DNA of 64,000 bases from Membranipora membranacea (Eukaryota; Bryozoa; Gymnolaemata; Cheilostomatida; Membraniporidae): assembly GCA_914767715.1 (NCBI GenBank), contig OU612065.1:24242001-24306000 (forward strand). The letters run 5' to 3'. Of the stretch, positions 28,801 to 39,817 are shown piece after piece; positions within the stretch are counted from its first letter, which is position 1; the number at the start of each line of letters is the position of its first letter. The position numbers and the translations under genes were made by a program. Under the pieces are notes generated by a model. It saw only the letters and a list, made by a program, of their open reading frames with translations, was not told where the DNA came from and made no database searches.

Positions 28801-29232
28801 CACTGCAGACTTAACAAACATATCATGATTATCAAGCGATGCGTTTGTAAACTCTTACGGTTTAAAAGCATGATAGTGCTTATTAGATGTTATAATCCCA
28901 TTTCGATTCAAACAAGTATTTGTAATTCAAGGAGCAAATCAAAAATATCAAGCGATGCGTCTGTAAATTTATACGGTTCATAATCATGATAGTGCTCAAC
29001 TTCCCATTACAAAATTGGCAATTATCTGTTTCAGTGGTTTGGAAAGTACGAGGACGGAAGTACTGACAAAATCTTATCCCTGTTTGATACCAAGCTTTAC
29101 AAGGAGGACTGGCTCGGTCTCCAGGCTATGAACGCTACTGGAAAACTTCACTTTCTCGCAACTGTTGGAGATCATCTACAGGTCGACGAGCAGTGGCTCA
29201 TCAAGAATGTCATCAATGTTTTTCTTAAATAG
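25808..29232 (+). CDS. PPT1: Palmitoyl-protein thioesterase 1 (lysosomal)
   Basis: Removes palmitate from S-acylated proteins in the lysosome. Exons: 25808-25916, then either 26469-26578 (2a) or 26615-26724 (2b), 27070-27268, 27485-27587, 27733-27823, 28470-28568, 29035-29232, giving 302 aa against 306 in human. A signal peptide spans about residues 1-25. The mature start has [17 protein letters not shown]. The catalytic triad is visible: Ser110 in GFSQGG, Asp228 in FTEDTMV, His284 in GDHLQ. The blocks SVGGQHQG and FLADIN are typical of the family. The stop is TAG at 29230-29232. An ATG at 25817, three codons downstream, is an alternative start. The second exon is duplicated in tandem and either copy gives a full-length product. 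The only doubt is which copy is used when. Confidence 0.95.
26469..26724 (+). other. PPT1: Tandem mutually exclusive exon pair of PPT1 (2a and 2b)
   Basis: Two exons of 110 bp each (26469-26578 and 26615-26724), separated by only 36 bp, encode alternative forms of one segment: 2a reads [20 protein letters not shown] and 2b [20 protein letters not shown]. Both have AG acceptors and GTGA donors and the same phases. Joining 2a to 2b shifts the frame and meets TGA after seven codons. Skipping both also meets an early stop in exon 3. The 36-bp spacer is probably too short to splice. Confidence 0.8.
28705..28999 (+). repeat. Imperfect direct duplication in the last PPT1 intron
   Basis: Two blocks recur in order. 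The GATGTTACAATTCCATTTC segment is at about 28708-28749 and again at 28886-28926. The ATCAAGCGATGCGT to CATGATAGTGCT segment is at about 28830-28879 and again at 28949-28996. They look like two diverged units of one tandem duplication. Confidence 0.6.
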
Positions 29233-29590
29233 GAAGCGCGGTGCCTAGCACATTATACTATATATGACATCCTTTCAATTGATGTACACTGTTACCACAA
29301 GCAAAAAATAGTATGACTTTTCAAATTGAACCTGCATCCTATATCAGACCTAAGCTCAATTCCTAGCTCTACACTCCACAGGGTATACCAAGCCTTGATC
29401 ACTGGCTACACACTTACATGTTTGACCTCACACCAAATTTCCTTGATCTTTTTTTATAAACTCTGACCTTGATTACTACAGTCACGTTTTATTTACATAG
29501 TTGTTCAAATTTGCACACAATTCTCCCATTCATTTTAGACTTTCAACAGAAATTATATTTTGATAAAAATGTTTTTAATCATCTTTCAAA

Positions 29591-29596
29591 AATAAA
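29591..29596 (+). terminator. Probable polyadenylation signal of PPT1
   Basis: AATAAA about 360 bp after the PPT1 stop codon. Confidence 0.55.
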
Positions 29597-30959
29597 GGTA
29601 CATCATGAAAGATGAAGATTTGAGTTCAGCCTTGACCCTTGAAATACTATTCTAAGTGCTCAGACGGGCGTAAGTTTTTGGTATTACATTTTTGAGCATT
29701 CCTTCCTTGTGTGATAATGTGATGCCACAAACTTGCACTTGCGGCCTACGGAGCGCTTAGACTACTGAATTACTTGAATTACATATATATATATATATAT
29801 ATATATCTATGGCAAAGCCGGTTGGTGGTAGATACATAGTAGATATAAGACTGCTAATTTATTCGTAGAACGGAATGTGTGATCAAGTAACATTTGCTAA
29901 GTTCAGAGAATGACCTCTGCATTTTAGATGTTAGGCGTTAACGTCAATCTACATGTAAAAAATTGAGCTCTTGCCTTTCAACAGTCATTTTGACTACAGT
30001 TTTATGATAAGTCTACCACAAAAACTAATCTGGGGTTAGTACATTGGTCCAAAACACCCTGTTCTAACGTACTTGTAAAAAGTGTATAAGTTGTCCACTC
30101 CTGACACTTTAAAGCTTCTGCTTGTTTTAGTATAGGTGTCAAGGTTAATTGACAGGAAATTGAAAACTCCCATTTTGTTCTCAAAGCATTGAATTGGATC
30201 AGGGAAATTGAGTTCTTAGTGAAACCAATGAACTGTTTAGTTCATTGGTGAAACAAACTTCTGAAGCTACTGTCAGAGAAGAATTATCCATACAGGTACT
30301 GAACAACAGCAACCAAGGAGCTGTATTGCCCTAGATAGTTTGTTGCACCCCTCATAACCCTGGGTAAGTTATCAACTTTAATCTCTCACTATTATTATCA
30401 CACCCACCCTTAATTATGTGTATGCTTCACCCACTGGCTGATTAGATCCCCTCTCTCCTTCATAACTCTAGATCTTGTTTGGTACTTATCTGTCTAAACA
30501 ATGCGCCCTTTGTTCAAGGAGTTTCTATTTGTGCCATCTCTGAAGACATCTGCTGGGCCATGGCCCATGGGCATATACTTTGCCATGTCCACTGCTAACC
30601 ATCAGTTTGTGGGCGATCGGAACTGAATTCGTACATGCTGGTAATGGTAAATGCGCACAACCCAGGGATACAAAGTGTTTTGATACTCTGAAAGAACCTC
30701 TTTGATTGCAATTAGCATGTATGTTTGAACGCCGGGCTTGTAACGTAAATACTTGCAATTACAAAGGCGACAACTGCAACCAGATGGGTTTGAAATGTTT
30801 ACAAAGCGAATCGGATGAGTGCTTTTTCATACCCAGATTGCTCTTTTACATATAATGGTCCTTCTACATATATCTATCACAACAAGGTGTGCATCATGTC
30901 GAACCTTGTTTAATATTTTATAATTATCTTCCATTGTAGATTTTCCAACCATTCATGTA
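29597..30959. other. Intergenic region between PPT1 and the TYSND1-like gene
   Basis: About 1.4 kb without a credible exon. It holds a TA microsatellite at about 29782-29806 and a perfect 11-bp-stem hairpin with a 4-base loop at 30224-30249 (ACCAATGAACT/AGTTCATTGGT). The promoter of the protease gene should lie near its right end. Confidence 0.55.
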
Positions 30960-32426
30960 ATGGATCTAGAACGGCATGAGATCACTTGTGTTATTCGGTA
31001 TACACCAGAAACAGAGGAGAACAACTCTATCAGCTGTTCAGCAATTTGGCTGTCACCGTCATACATTTTGGTACCTGGATGTTTGTTGGGTTACTCTGTG
31101 GATAGCTCAATCCTCTCTACAAATAGCCTAAAAGGTCAGGCTGTCAAGGGGTCGTTTCATCTGCTAAGAAAAACGGAGGATCAAATATCAAGCGATGATG
31201 TTGAGTTGGTTACGTTTTGGAACTGTAAGCTGTTGTCCAAAACAATAGACTCATTATTCTGCCAATCAAACATGTCTCAAGGCTCTTCTCAGGATTCGGA
31301 TACCCGCATGAACCGCAGTTTTCTCTCATTATTCCTTCTGCTCCATATAAAAGAGAATTCTGATGTCAACAGAAACCTTCAACATTACGCCAATCATGCT
31401 GCAGATCTTCAAACTGGTCAAGGAGTTATGATATGTTCAACCCCTTTTGGTAGCACGCATTTTGCAAGTTTCCAAAATTCATGGAGCAGTGGGATTATAT
31501 CTAATTGTGTCGATAAATCTTCAGGGACATTCTTGACAGATGCCACTTGCATACCTGGATGTCAGGGAGGACTAGTTTTTGAAAAGAGATCTTTGCTTCC
31601 TGCTGCAGTTGTTATTCATCCTGTGATGTGGAAAAATGACGAGGCCACAGGATTATCTCTGGTTTCCTCACTTCAGGTGATCTTGAATTCGCTACAAGAC
31701 CATATGTCTTTTGCAGATCTGAGTCTGTCTGAGTGTGTCATAAGAATGGATGTTGAGTACTGTTATTCAAATACACCAACTGCGTCTGTTCCAGCAAATC
31801 GCCTAGTTCGAGTAAAAAATGGAAGAGCTTGGGGGTCTGGAATAGCTCTATCTGGGAATTATGTGCTAACATGTGCACATGTTGTTAAAGGGCATGACTT
31901 GCAGCAGTTAGCCATTATACTACAGAATGGCGAAGTTAACCAGGGACTTGTCATTTATGAAAGCAACCACCCTCAACTTGACATAGCTGTTTTGAGGCTA
32001 AAGGAGCAATTGCAGGGAGTACCGATGATGAAGAATCCCCCATTGATATTCCAAGGCATGGAAGTGATATCTCAAGGATTCAGTCTTTTTGAAGATGCAG
32101 CCAGCGTTGCCACAAGTGGCACTATTGCTAAGGTACACAGATATAACAGCAAAGCTTTCATCTTAGCCACTACCTCCCGAGTCAGTTCCGGTGCTAGTGG
32201 GGGCACTATCTCTAATCATAATGGGGAGATCATAGGCATGATTGTTGCAAACACCTATGATGCTACAAATGAGATAACATACACAGATGTCAGCTTTGGG
32301 ATAAGCCTAGAGATACTTTATCAAGCAATAAAGCATCTTTGCTCATCTGGCAGTACAGGGATATTCATTGAGCTTGAAAACCAACTGAAGGACAGTCCAT
32401 GCTCTATCTTGAGCGCAAAACTGTGA
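30960..32426 (+). CDS. TYSND1: Peroxisomal trypsin-like protease (TYSND1-like), intronless
   Basis: In vertebrates TYSND1 trims PTS2 leader peptides and processes beta-oxidation enzymes in peroxisomes. One uninterrupted 488-codon frame. The C-terminal half is a trypsin-like domain with a visible triad: His307 in LTCAHVV, Asp341 in LDIAVLRL, Ser413 in SGASGG. The N-terminal half resembles a degenerate protease lobe with PGCQGG, where Cys201 stands at the serine position. The last residues SAKL end in AKL, a recognised PTS1 variant, which supports peroxisomal import. Vertebrate TYSND1 is about 566 aa and has introns; this copy has none, unlike every complete neighbour. It converges on the coiled-coil gene, with stop codons about 90 bp apart. 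A related HtrA-like protease is a weaker alternative. Confidence 0.85.
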   Translation: MDLERHEITCVIRYTPETEENNSISCSAIWLSPSYILVPGCLLGYSVDSSILSTNSLKGQAVKGSFHLLRKTEDQISSDDVELVTFWNCKLLSKTIDSLFCQSNMSQGSSQDSDTRMNRSFLSLFLLLHIKENSDVNRNLQHYANHAADLQTGQGVMICSTPFGSTHFASFQNSWSSGIISNCVDKSSGTFLTDATCIPGCQGGLVFEKRSLLPAAVVIHPVMWKNDEATGLSLVSSLQVILNSLQDHMSFADLSLSECVIRMDVEYCYSNTPTASVPANRLVRVKNGRAWGSGIALSGNYVLTCAHVVKGHDLQQLAIILQNGEVNQGLVIYESNHPQLDIAVLRLKEQLQGVPMMKNPPLIFQGMEVISQGFSLFEDAASVATSGTIAKVHRYNSKAFILATTSRVSSGASGGTISNHNGEIIGMIVANTYDATNEITYTDVSFGISLEILYQAIKHLCSSGSTGIFIELENQLKDSPCSILSAKL

Positions 32427-32438
32427 TATTAGTGTTTT

Positions 32439-32444
32439 TTTATT
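32439..32444 (-). terminator. Probable polyadenylation signal of the coiled-coil gene
   Basis: AATAAA on the minus strand, about 75 bp past the TGA at 32517-32519. It lies only 13 bp from the end of the facing TYSND1-like reading frame, so the 3' UTRs probably overlap. Confidence 0.5.
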
Positions 32445-32516
32445 TATAACAGATACGCTGAAACTAAAATCTAAAACAATACATGATAAATGATAATCGG
32501 ACCTGCTTGGTCATGG

Positions 32517-35500
32517 TCAGTAATAAACACTTTTATCTGAACATAGTTTCTTGGAAGGAAAGGACTCCTTTCTTCCGGGCAGTGTCGTTGCGCTAACAAA
32601 TCCAAAGCTTTGACGAGATTTAGATTTAGGTGATTTGCTGTCAAAATCAACATCGTAATAAAGCTGTGAGTATGTTTGTTTCATATTCTTGATGTATTTT
32701 TCCATGCTTCTATTGGCATGGTGTGCATCATCCATATTCTGCTTCAGGGTGATCATCTCCTTTTGCATCGTGATCAGTTGTTCTCTGAAGTTTTGTTCAA
32801 TTCTGAAGGCACTGTCTCTTTCTGACTTAAGCTTCCTTTTGAGCTCATCATTATATTTTTGCAATTCTGCCTCATTGGCAGCTTTGGCTTCAGCCGCTCT
32901 CTTTGACACCGTTGTATCACTCAACTTCTTTTCAAGGCTGTCTCTCTCTTTGGACACACAAACCAGTTCTTTCCTTACTTGGTCTAACTTATCAGTATTT
33001 AATTCAAAGCTTGTTCTGAGAGACTCATTATCGGCCCTTTGATTTTTCATTTGCTGCTGTAACCCTTCCAATTGTGCTGTCATATTCTCCATAGTTATCT
33101 GATACTCATCTCGTTGCTTGGCAACCGTCTTCATCATATCACTGCTCTGAAGGCCCCCGTCCAGTTGATCTTTCAGTCGTAGCTCCGTCAACTCATTCTG
33201 CCTCTTGATGAGACAATTTTCATTTTTGAGTTGCATTATTTGGTTTGTAAGATCAACGACCTTCGATCCTAGTTCTTCAGCGCTCTCAATTGCTTTAATT
33301 TGTTGAAAATTTGTAAATGAGAAAGGTTTTGAGGAAGGGTGGCGAGGGGAGTTGTGAATAGATTGCTGTGCACTTATTCTGTTGTCAGACTCCTTTCTTA
33401 CTGCCTCAAATTGCTTTTTGTAGAGCTTTGCCACTGACTCTGCGTGTTGAATATCGTGCTTGAATATTGCCAGTTTCTCCTCTCCTATTTTCATTTCACC
33501 TTCAAGGGTTTTGAGAGTGGTTTTCAGCAGCTTGTTTTCATTGTATGTTTGTCTTTGTAGAGAGCTTTTCTGAGCCAACTCCCCTTTCAATTTCTCAATC
33601 AGGGCCTGGTTTTTAGTCTCGAAGTTTCGAGTTGCGTCTTCAGAGTGTTTGTATTGATTATGAAGCTTGACATACTCAACCTCAAGGTCAGTCAAGCGAT
33701 CTAGTGTTTTTGAGAGCTGTCGCTTTTCCATATCTAGAGATTCTGTTAGATGCTTTGCCTGTCTCTCGCTATCGGCAAGCTTGTCATTGATTTTTTTTGC
33801 CTGTTCTAGGGATGTCACTTTGCATCTTCTCAATTCATCCTGGGCCTTTGAGTTGGCTTCTTTCTGCAAAGTGAGCTCTTCATGACACGTATCCACTTTT
33901 GCTTCCAGCTCTGATATATTACAATGCAGACGATGCATATAATTTGCTTTTTCACAAATAATCAATTCATGTTCCTCTTTCAGAGTAGCCAAGCCAACTC
34001 TAAATCTCTCTTCCAACTCTGATTTCTCTAAACTCAGACGTTGCACTTTTCCATGTAATTCTTGTGCCTCTTTCTCCAATGGCTTTGATTCACTTCCAAG
34101 TTTGTCCTGAAGTTTGCTGACCTCTGTGACAAGCTGAGAGTTGCGTTTCTCGGATGAACGAATTTTCGCTGATATTTCCTTGATTTCTTTCTGATGATTT
34201 TCAGTCAGCTTAGCCAGCTTTGCTTCACACTTGGACTTTAGGGAGGCTGTCTCGCGTTCTTTGATGATGGAACATTCTGTTTTAGACATTTGAAGTTTAG
34301 TTTCAAGTTGAGCTGTGCTCTGTTGTAGGCGCTCTACTTTCTTCTCCAATTCCTCTGCCCTACTATCTACTGAGTTTTTTGAGGCTCTAGAAATTTCTAG
34401 GTCATGGTGTGCTTTTTGAGCATGACTCCTATGGTCTCTCACTTGCTCCTCAGCTTGATGGAGTGCCCTTTCTAGGTCTAGCTTCTGAGCAACTATGACA
34501 GAGTTCTCTTGGATTCTATCCTTGACATCAGTTGACAACTTCTGAACAGTATCTCTGAGCTGTTGCAGTTGCATTTCATAATGCTTGTTGAGAGCCTCTA
34601 CTTCATTCTTTTGAGATAGGTTTGATGAGGCTGCATCTCGCTGTATCTGAATCAAAGTCTGTGAGAATTTGTGGTGAAGCTTGATCAAACACGCCTGCTT
34701 CTCTGCCGCTATTTCCAAGGAACATGTCGCTGACTGATTTGTCTGTTTGATATTGGCTAATAAGATTTTAAGATCTGCACTTGACTGTCGTAGAACAGTC
34801 TGCGTGGCTCTCAGATCTTTCAACTCCAAGTAATTTTCAGCTTCAGTCAAGTTTGAGTAGAGCTTATCTGCGTCTATTTCATTTTGACTCAGCTTCGACT
34901 CTAAATCAAACTTTGATTCCAACTCGTGTCCAGTTGCAGATTCCAGCCTTTCAATGACAGCTGAAGGATCCTCTTTAACTGAGCGCAGTGCAGCCTCTAA
35001 GCTTTTGATTTTGTTTTCCCTCGTGCTCAATTCTTTTTTGTAGTGATCTAAGAGGTTTTCATAGGCTACAGTGGAAGCCTGTGCTTCCTTGTCAACAAAG
35101 TTAGATGCAAGGGACATGGCCCTAGGAGTAGTTTCTATACCTGTATCTATAGATTGGCGCTTTAGTTGTGTGTTCTCTATCTCAAGGCTTGTCATCTTTC
35201 GCTCCATATTACTCATCACGCTGGTTTGGTTGACTCGTCTCCTTTGCATCTCATTAATATCCCGCTCCCACCAGGTTTTTGCGTTTTTCAAGTCATCTTT
35301 AATTTTTTTGTTCTCTGCTGCTAATATCTGATTACTGCTCTCTCGTTTGGCTAACATAGATCTCGTCAATGCATCAGCTCCAGCATTAGGATTTTGCTTG
35401 ACACTCGCTATGCTATTCGCAGTTAATACAGATCTCTCGTTAAGTTGATGCACAACATCTGTCTCACCACTGCCTCTCTTGTTCTTCAGTATTAGGTTTT

Positions 35501-38500
35501 CATGTTGCAAAGTCCTTATTTCATGTTCAAGAGTATTAACTTCACTGGTTTTTTGAGACAATGCTGTGGAGTATTCTCTTTCCAGTCTTTGCTGCTCTGC
35601 TAAAAGGATATTTTTGCTGCTCTCTTTTTTAGAGACTAAGGCCCTCATGCTAGTCAGTTGTTCGGCTGATTGCTGAGCTTCATCTAGTGCCTCCCTCAAT
35701 GATGTCAACTGGTGACTTTTAGCAGCAAGCTCCCTGTCTCGTTCTTCCTTTTCTTCTGATAACTGGTCAAGCTTTGACTTGAGACTTTTGATTTCCTGAT
35801 GTGTTTCTAAAAGAGTCCTGTTTGATTCTCTCTCAAACTTGCAAATACTCTTTCTCAATTCATCGATCTCTTTTTCCTTTTCCTCCAGAACTTTGTCTTG
35901 CTGATCCTGAGTGCTTTGGCGCTCTGACATAATCTCATTATAATCTGCAGTTGCTCTTCTTTCAAACTCTGAGAGTTCTTGAATTGTATCTTTTAGTGAC
36001 GACATCGCCGTATTGCGATCATCAAGTTTCTCTTCTAATTCAGCTATTCTACATTTGAGGTGAATATTTTCACTTGTGACTCTCTTCTTGTTCAACTCAA
36101 AGTCGGCAACTTGCACTTCCAATGATTCTTTACGCTTATTGACGGCATCTTGTAGCTTTTTCTCAAACATCTTGCTCTCTTCTGCATGGTGATGCTTTAA
36201 GTTATCTATTTCGGACTTCAGAGTTTGATTTTCTGTCTTTAGTCTCTCTTGGGCAGCAGTGAGCTTCTGTTCTGCATTCATGTGCTGTTCCTTCAGATTG
36301 TTGATCGTGTCCTGCATCATGTTCTCTACAATGATTTTTGCCTCAAGCTGTCTTGCAAGGTTTGCAATCTCCGATTTGTCTTTTTCCCGCTGTAGCTCAT
36401 GGATATCCTTGGTAGATTCAAGTTGTTCCGCCATAGATGCTAAACTTTCACGATTCACTTTCTCCTTTGATCTGAGTTGTTCTGTTAGATTATGTTTCTG
36501 GTTTTCCAGCTGAGCTACAAGTTCCTCTAGTGCATGCACTCTTTGTTGGTGCGCCGAGATGTCCTCCTGATATTGAGATCTGATTGCCTTTTGCTGCTCC
36601 ATCAAACTTTGTCCCTGTTGAGTCACCAATTCAGCCTATGAAGTAAAAAGCGTGCGGTTTTTTCAATATCTTCATCACATTCTCTGTAAATCAGGTTTAT
36701 TGTTGACTTCATTTGTTATGTCAAGAGCAAAACATGGCAGTTCCCGAATATATATTATCGGCACCTTTAAAATATTGGAAAGTTATGTTGAGAGCTATCT
36801 CCATTCAAATATTAAGATCTTCTTCAGACTTTATTGGCATCACAATCAAACCTAAAATGCTTTCCATGATATGCCAAAGAAAATAGATGATGATGGCTGA
36901 GATTATTCATACATTCACAATATAACACTTTGTTTGGGTTCGGCGAGTTACATGAGGGAAGTCAACTCATGTCTTGTAAAGCATTTGTTTGCGGATAGAC
37001 CGAATCTTGTCAGCATTGAAAATAAGTTAAAGTAAAAGCTAAGCATTAAAAAGTCATCCGCATTCTTCACGCCTAACACAAATATTTTTGGATTGATTAG
37101 AGGTCTTACCTCGTTCTCAGCCGCCTTTCTGGCATTTTCCTCCTTTGTGAATTCAGCCTGCAGTTTGTCCAACTCCTTATCCTTACCACTCATTAACTTA
37201 GCCATTGTCTCCAGCTTGTCATGTGCAATATCCTGATCTCGCTTTAGATGATTCAGTGAATGAGCTTCTTGTTCGAGCGCTACATTTTCTCCTTTCAACA
37301 CTTCTATCTCCTTTGACATACTGGTTATGGTCCCTGCTCTCTCTTTCAGCTTGATATCTGCAGATTTGATTTCCTGTCGTAGACTGAATAAAGCTTCATC
37401 AAGTTCTCTTCTGCTATCATGGAGCTCCTTTCGCTCCTCCAACAACCTCTCTAGTCGGCATTTAATTTCTGCCTTGCTTCTGCTTTCCTCATTGAGCTGG
37501 CCTTGAAGCTTTTTTACATTTTCTTCTGCTCTCTCAAGAAGCACGCACTGCTCGGATAGTTGTTGGTTTTTGGTATGAAGCCTGTTCTGCATGTCTAAAC
37601 TCACACCGTCTGAATTCTTGCATCTCTGGTTTATCTCACTGAGGAGCGAGTCAATCCCTTCACTTGTTGTAGGAACTGTGTGTCTCCGTACAGATGTATC
37701 ATTGGTACAGGATTTTATGCTGACCTCATCCAGTTTGTTCACGATTGGAGATCTGAACTGTAACGGTGATCGAGTTATTGTAGACTCGACTATGTATCTA
37801 AAATAACAAATAATTATGACAATGGTTTAACTATGTGTTTCAATTCATCAGAACATTATACTAAAAAAATGCCACACAGGGAGTTGTGCTACTTCTTTCG
37901 TGGCATTTTTTTGTAATATTTAACATTCTAACCAAAAGTCTGATTCTGTGCATCAAGGAAGTATCAAATTCACTTGCAACTCTTTGGTGCAGCATTATAC
38001 GGGTCGGATGTAAACTCCCAATTAATGTTCTTGATTTAAAGGTAAGGATGCAAAGTAGTTGTCTCACTTGTGTTTAACAGAACTTGGAGAGGTGTTTGAA
38101 CTGGGAAAAGCTGCATCAAAAAGCATGTCTATTCTTCTAGGGTCTCCAAACTGAATCTCCTGCTTATCTATACCGCCTTCCTTGTCGATCGAGAACAGAG
38201 CAAAGTTTCTGTCTGGTGTTTTCTCTGAAGTTTTTTTCTCGGAGGTTGAAGTCAGATCATCCTCAATATTAGTACTCCTCTCTTCAGATAAGAGCCTGGC
38301 TGCCGCTGCCATTGACCCGGTTCTATCACCACTTAGCTGAGTGGCCTTAGAGTTCAGATTGTCATCACTGCTACACAAGTCATCGTGTTTGATGCATCTA
38401 CACCCCTTCGCACACTTTTCTATAAGATCAGGTAGGAGATGAAGTGAACAAAAACATGTATTCTACTTCCGGTAAAGAGACGGTATCACATCCTATATCA

Positions 38501-39172
38501 ACTGTTTGAGCTTCGTAACTATTGAAATCTATCAATTGCAATTGAGATTGCAATAGTAAAAAATGCGGATAGCTACTTTGTCAGCTCTTTGAACTAGGGA
38601 ATTCTGGACCATTTTGAAAAGACCAGTTGCAATAAAGGTTACCGGGCTAGGGTCATCGTACATACTAGGTGTTAAGTTTCAAGCTTCAGTGTATTTGGCC
38701 AAGCCAGGCTCAAAACTCCCTAAATAATTTTTCTCTTTTTTCAAATCATATAGTGTTGACCACATCTAAGCCACTTAGATTGATTAGCCAAGTATTCTAT
38801 ACCAAGCCCATAGATAACATTCATGAGAGACATATAGGCAAACCAAATTTCAAAATCTTACCCAAATCATACAACTGAGCAGCTTAATAAACAAGTATTT
38901 TTCCGCATTGCTGAATTGAAGTTCATTACTTTATTCAATTTGTGAATGAAGTAAGCTACATGTTAATTGGTAGAGGAATAAATTCTAAGATTAAATTCCA
39001 TATGAAGTCATAAAAATGCCAATTAGATAGCACATGTTAATCAACCAACAGTCCTAAGAAGGCAATACTTTTTTTACCAAGACCATATACCTACTTCTCT
39101 AGTAAAACTGACACTTTAAACCAAGTGGAGAGTTGTAGATAGATGCTGCTTACCTGGGTCTCTCTCAGCCAT
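32517..39172 (-). CDS. Very long coiled-coil protein, function unknown
   Basis: Four exons: 39154-39172 (MAERDP), 38068-38419, 37110-37797 and a single 4.1 kb exon 32517-36635. Phases agree, giving about 1725 aa. After a low-complexity N-terminal region of about 170 residues, with a Cys/His cluster CAKGCRCIKHDDLC, nearly the whole protein is heptad-like coiled coil rich in Leu, Glu, Lys and Gln. The last 40 residues are Ser/Lys-rich and not coiled (SKSPKSKSRQSFGF). No motor, kinase or membrane domain is visible. The layout resembles centrosomal, ciliary-rootlet or cytoskeletal scaffold proteins, but I do not recognise an ortholog. The start rests on a 19-bp first exon with a good GTAAGC donor and matching phase; the next internal in-frame starts are far downstream. 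Confidence 0.8.
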
Positions 39173-39817
39173 GCTGGGGTGGATGCCTAGATCGGGCTAA
39201 GAGGACGTCGTTTAGACGAGGCCTGCCTGATTACAGGCCTGATAATAGTTATTTGCGCTATCAATAATGAACTATGAGAATGATCAATCATCAATGTAAA
39301 TCAAATCTGTTCATAGCACAGAAAAAGTTCAGCAACACAGCTAGCTCGTTGAAACTTTTTTGCTGTGGAGTCAAATCGCACAGCAATTTGATGTCATCAT
39401 ATTGTCTGACATGTAGAGACAACTTAATTAATTCCTTACAAATTATTTGAATTTTTGTGTGTACATTCCGTTGTATGCCATGCATTTGTAATTGCCTGTT
39501 TGTTGAGCGACTTGTAGAATTGTACTTGAAAGTTTTATTTGTCATTAAATTTTATAGTTTAGTTTTACCAACTGAATACTACATATATCTATGTAAATTA
39601 AATGTAATTAGAAGTGCATCATAGAAAAAATTGTAAAGTAAATTATACAATAAATTTCTTTGTATATCTGCCTGTATATCATAAGAATAATAACCAAAAC
39701 TCAAAAGTATATTGCTTACTGCATCAAAAAAAAGGCTGCATAAAAGTTGAAAAAGTAAATTGATTGCCTGAGATAATAGTGTCAAGTATCATATACTCAT
39801 TTAGGTAAAAATTGATG
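39173..39817. other. Intergenic region between NCAPD3 end and coiled-coil gene start
   Basis: About 640 bp, same-strand tail-to-head. It should contain the NCAPD3 3' UTR and the promoter of the coiled-coil gene. An 84-codon reverse frame at 39291-39545 has no family likeness and is probably chance. Confidence 0.5.
39534..39539 (-). terminator. Probable polyadenylation signal of NCAPD3
   Basis: AATAAA on the minus strand about 280 bp past the NCAPD3 stop at 39818-39820. Confidence 0.45.

Noticed and set aside
30525-30758. A minus-strand ORF upstream of the TYSND1-like gene
   Set aside because: Short, no motif, no splice signals, and located where the promoter of the protease is expected.
39291-39545. 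An 84-codon gene between NCAPD3 and the coiled-coil gene
   Set aside because: It overlaps the expected NCAPD3 3' UTR and polyadenylation signal, and shows no family resemblance.
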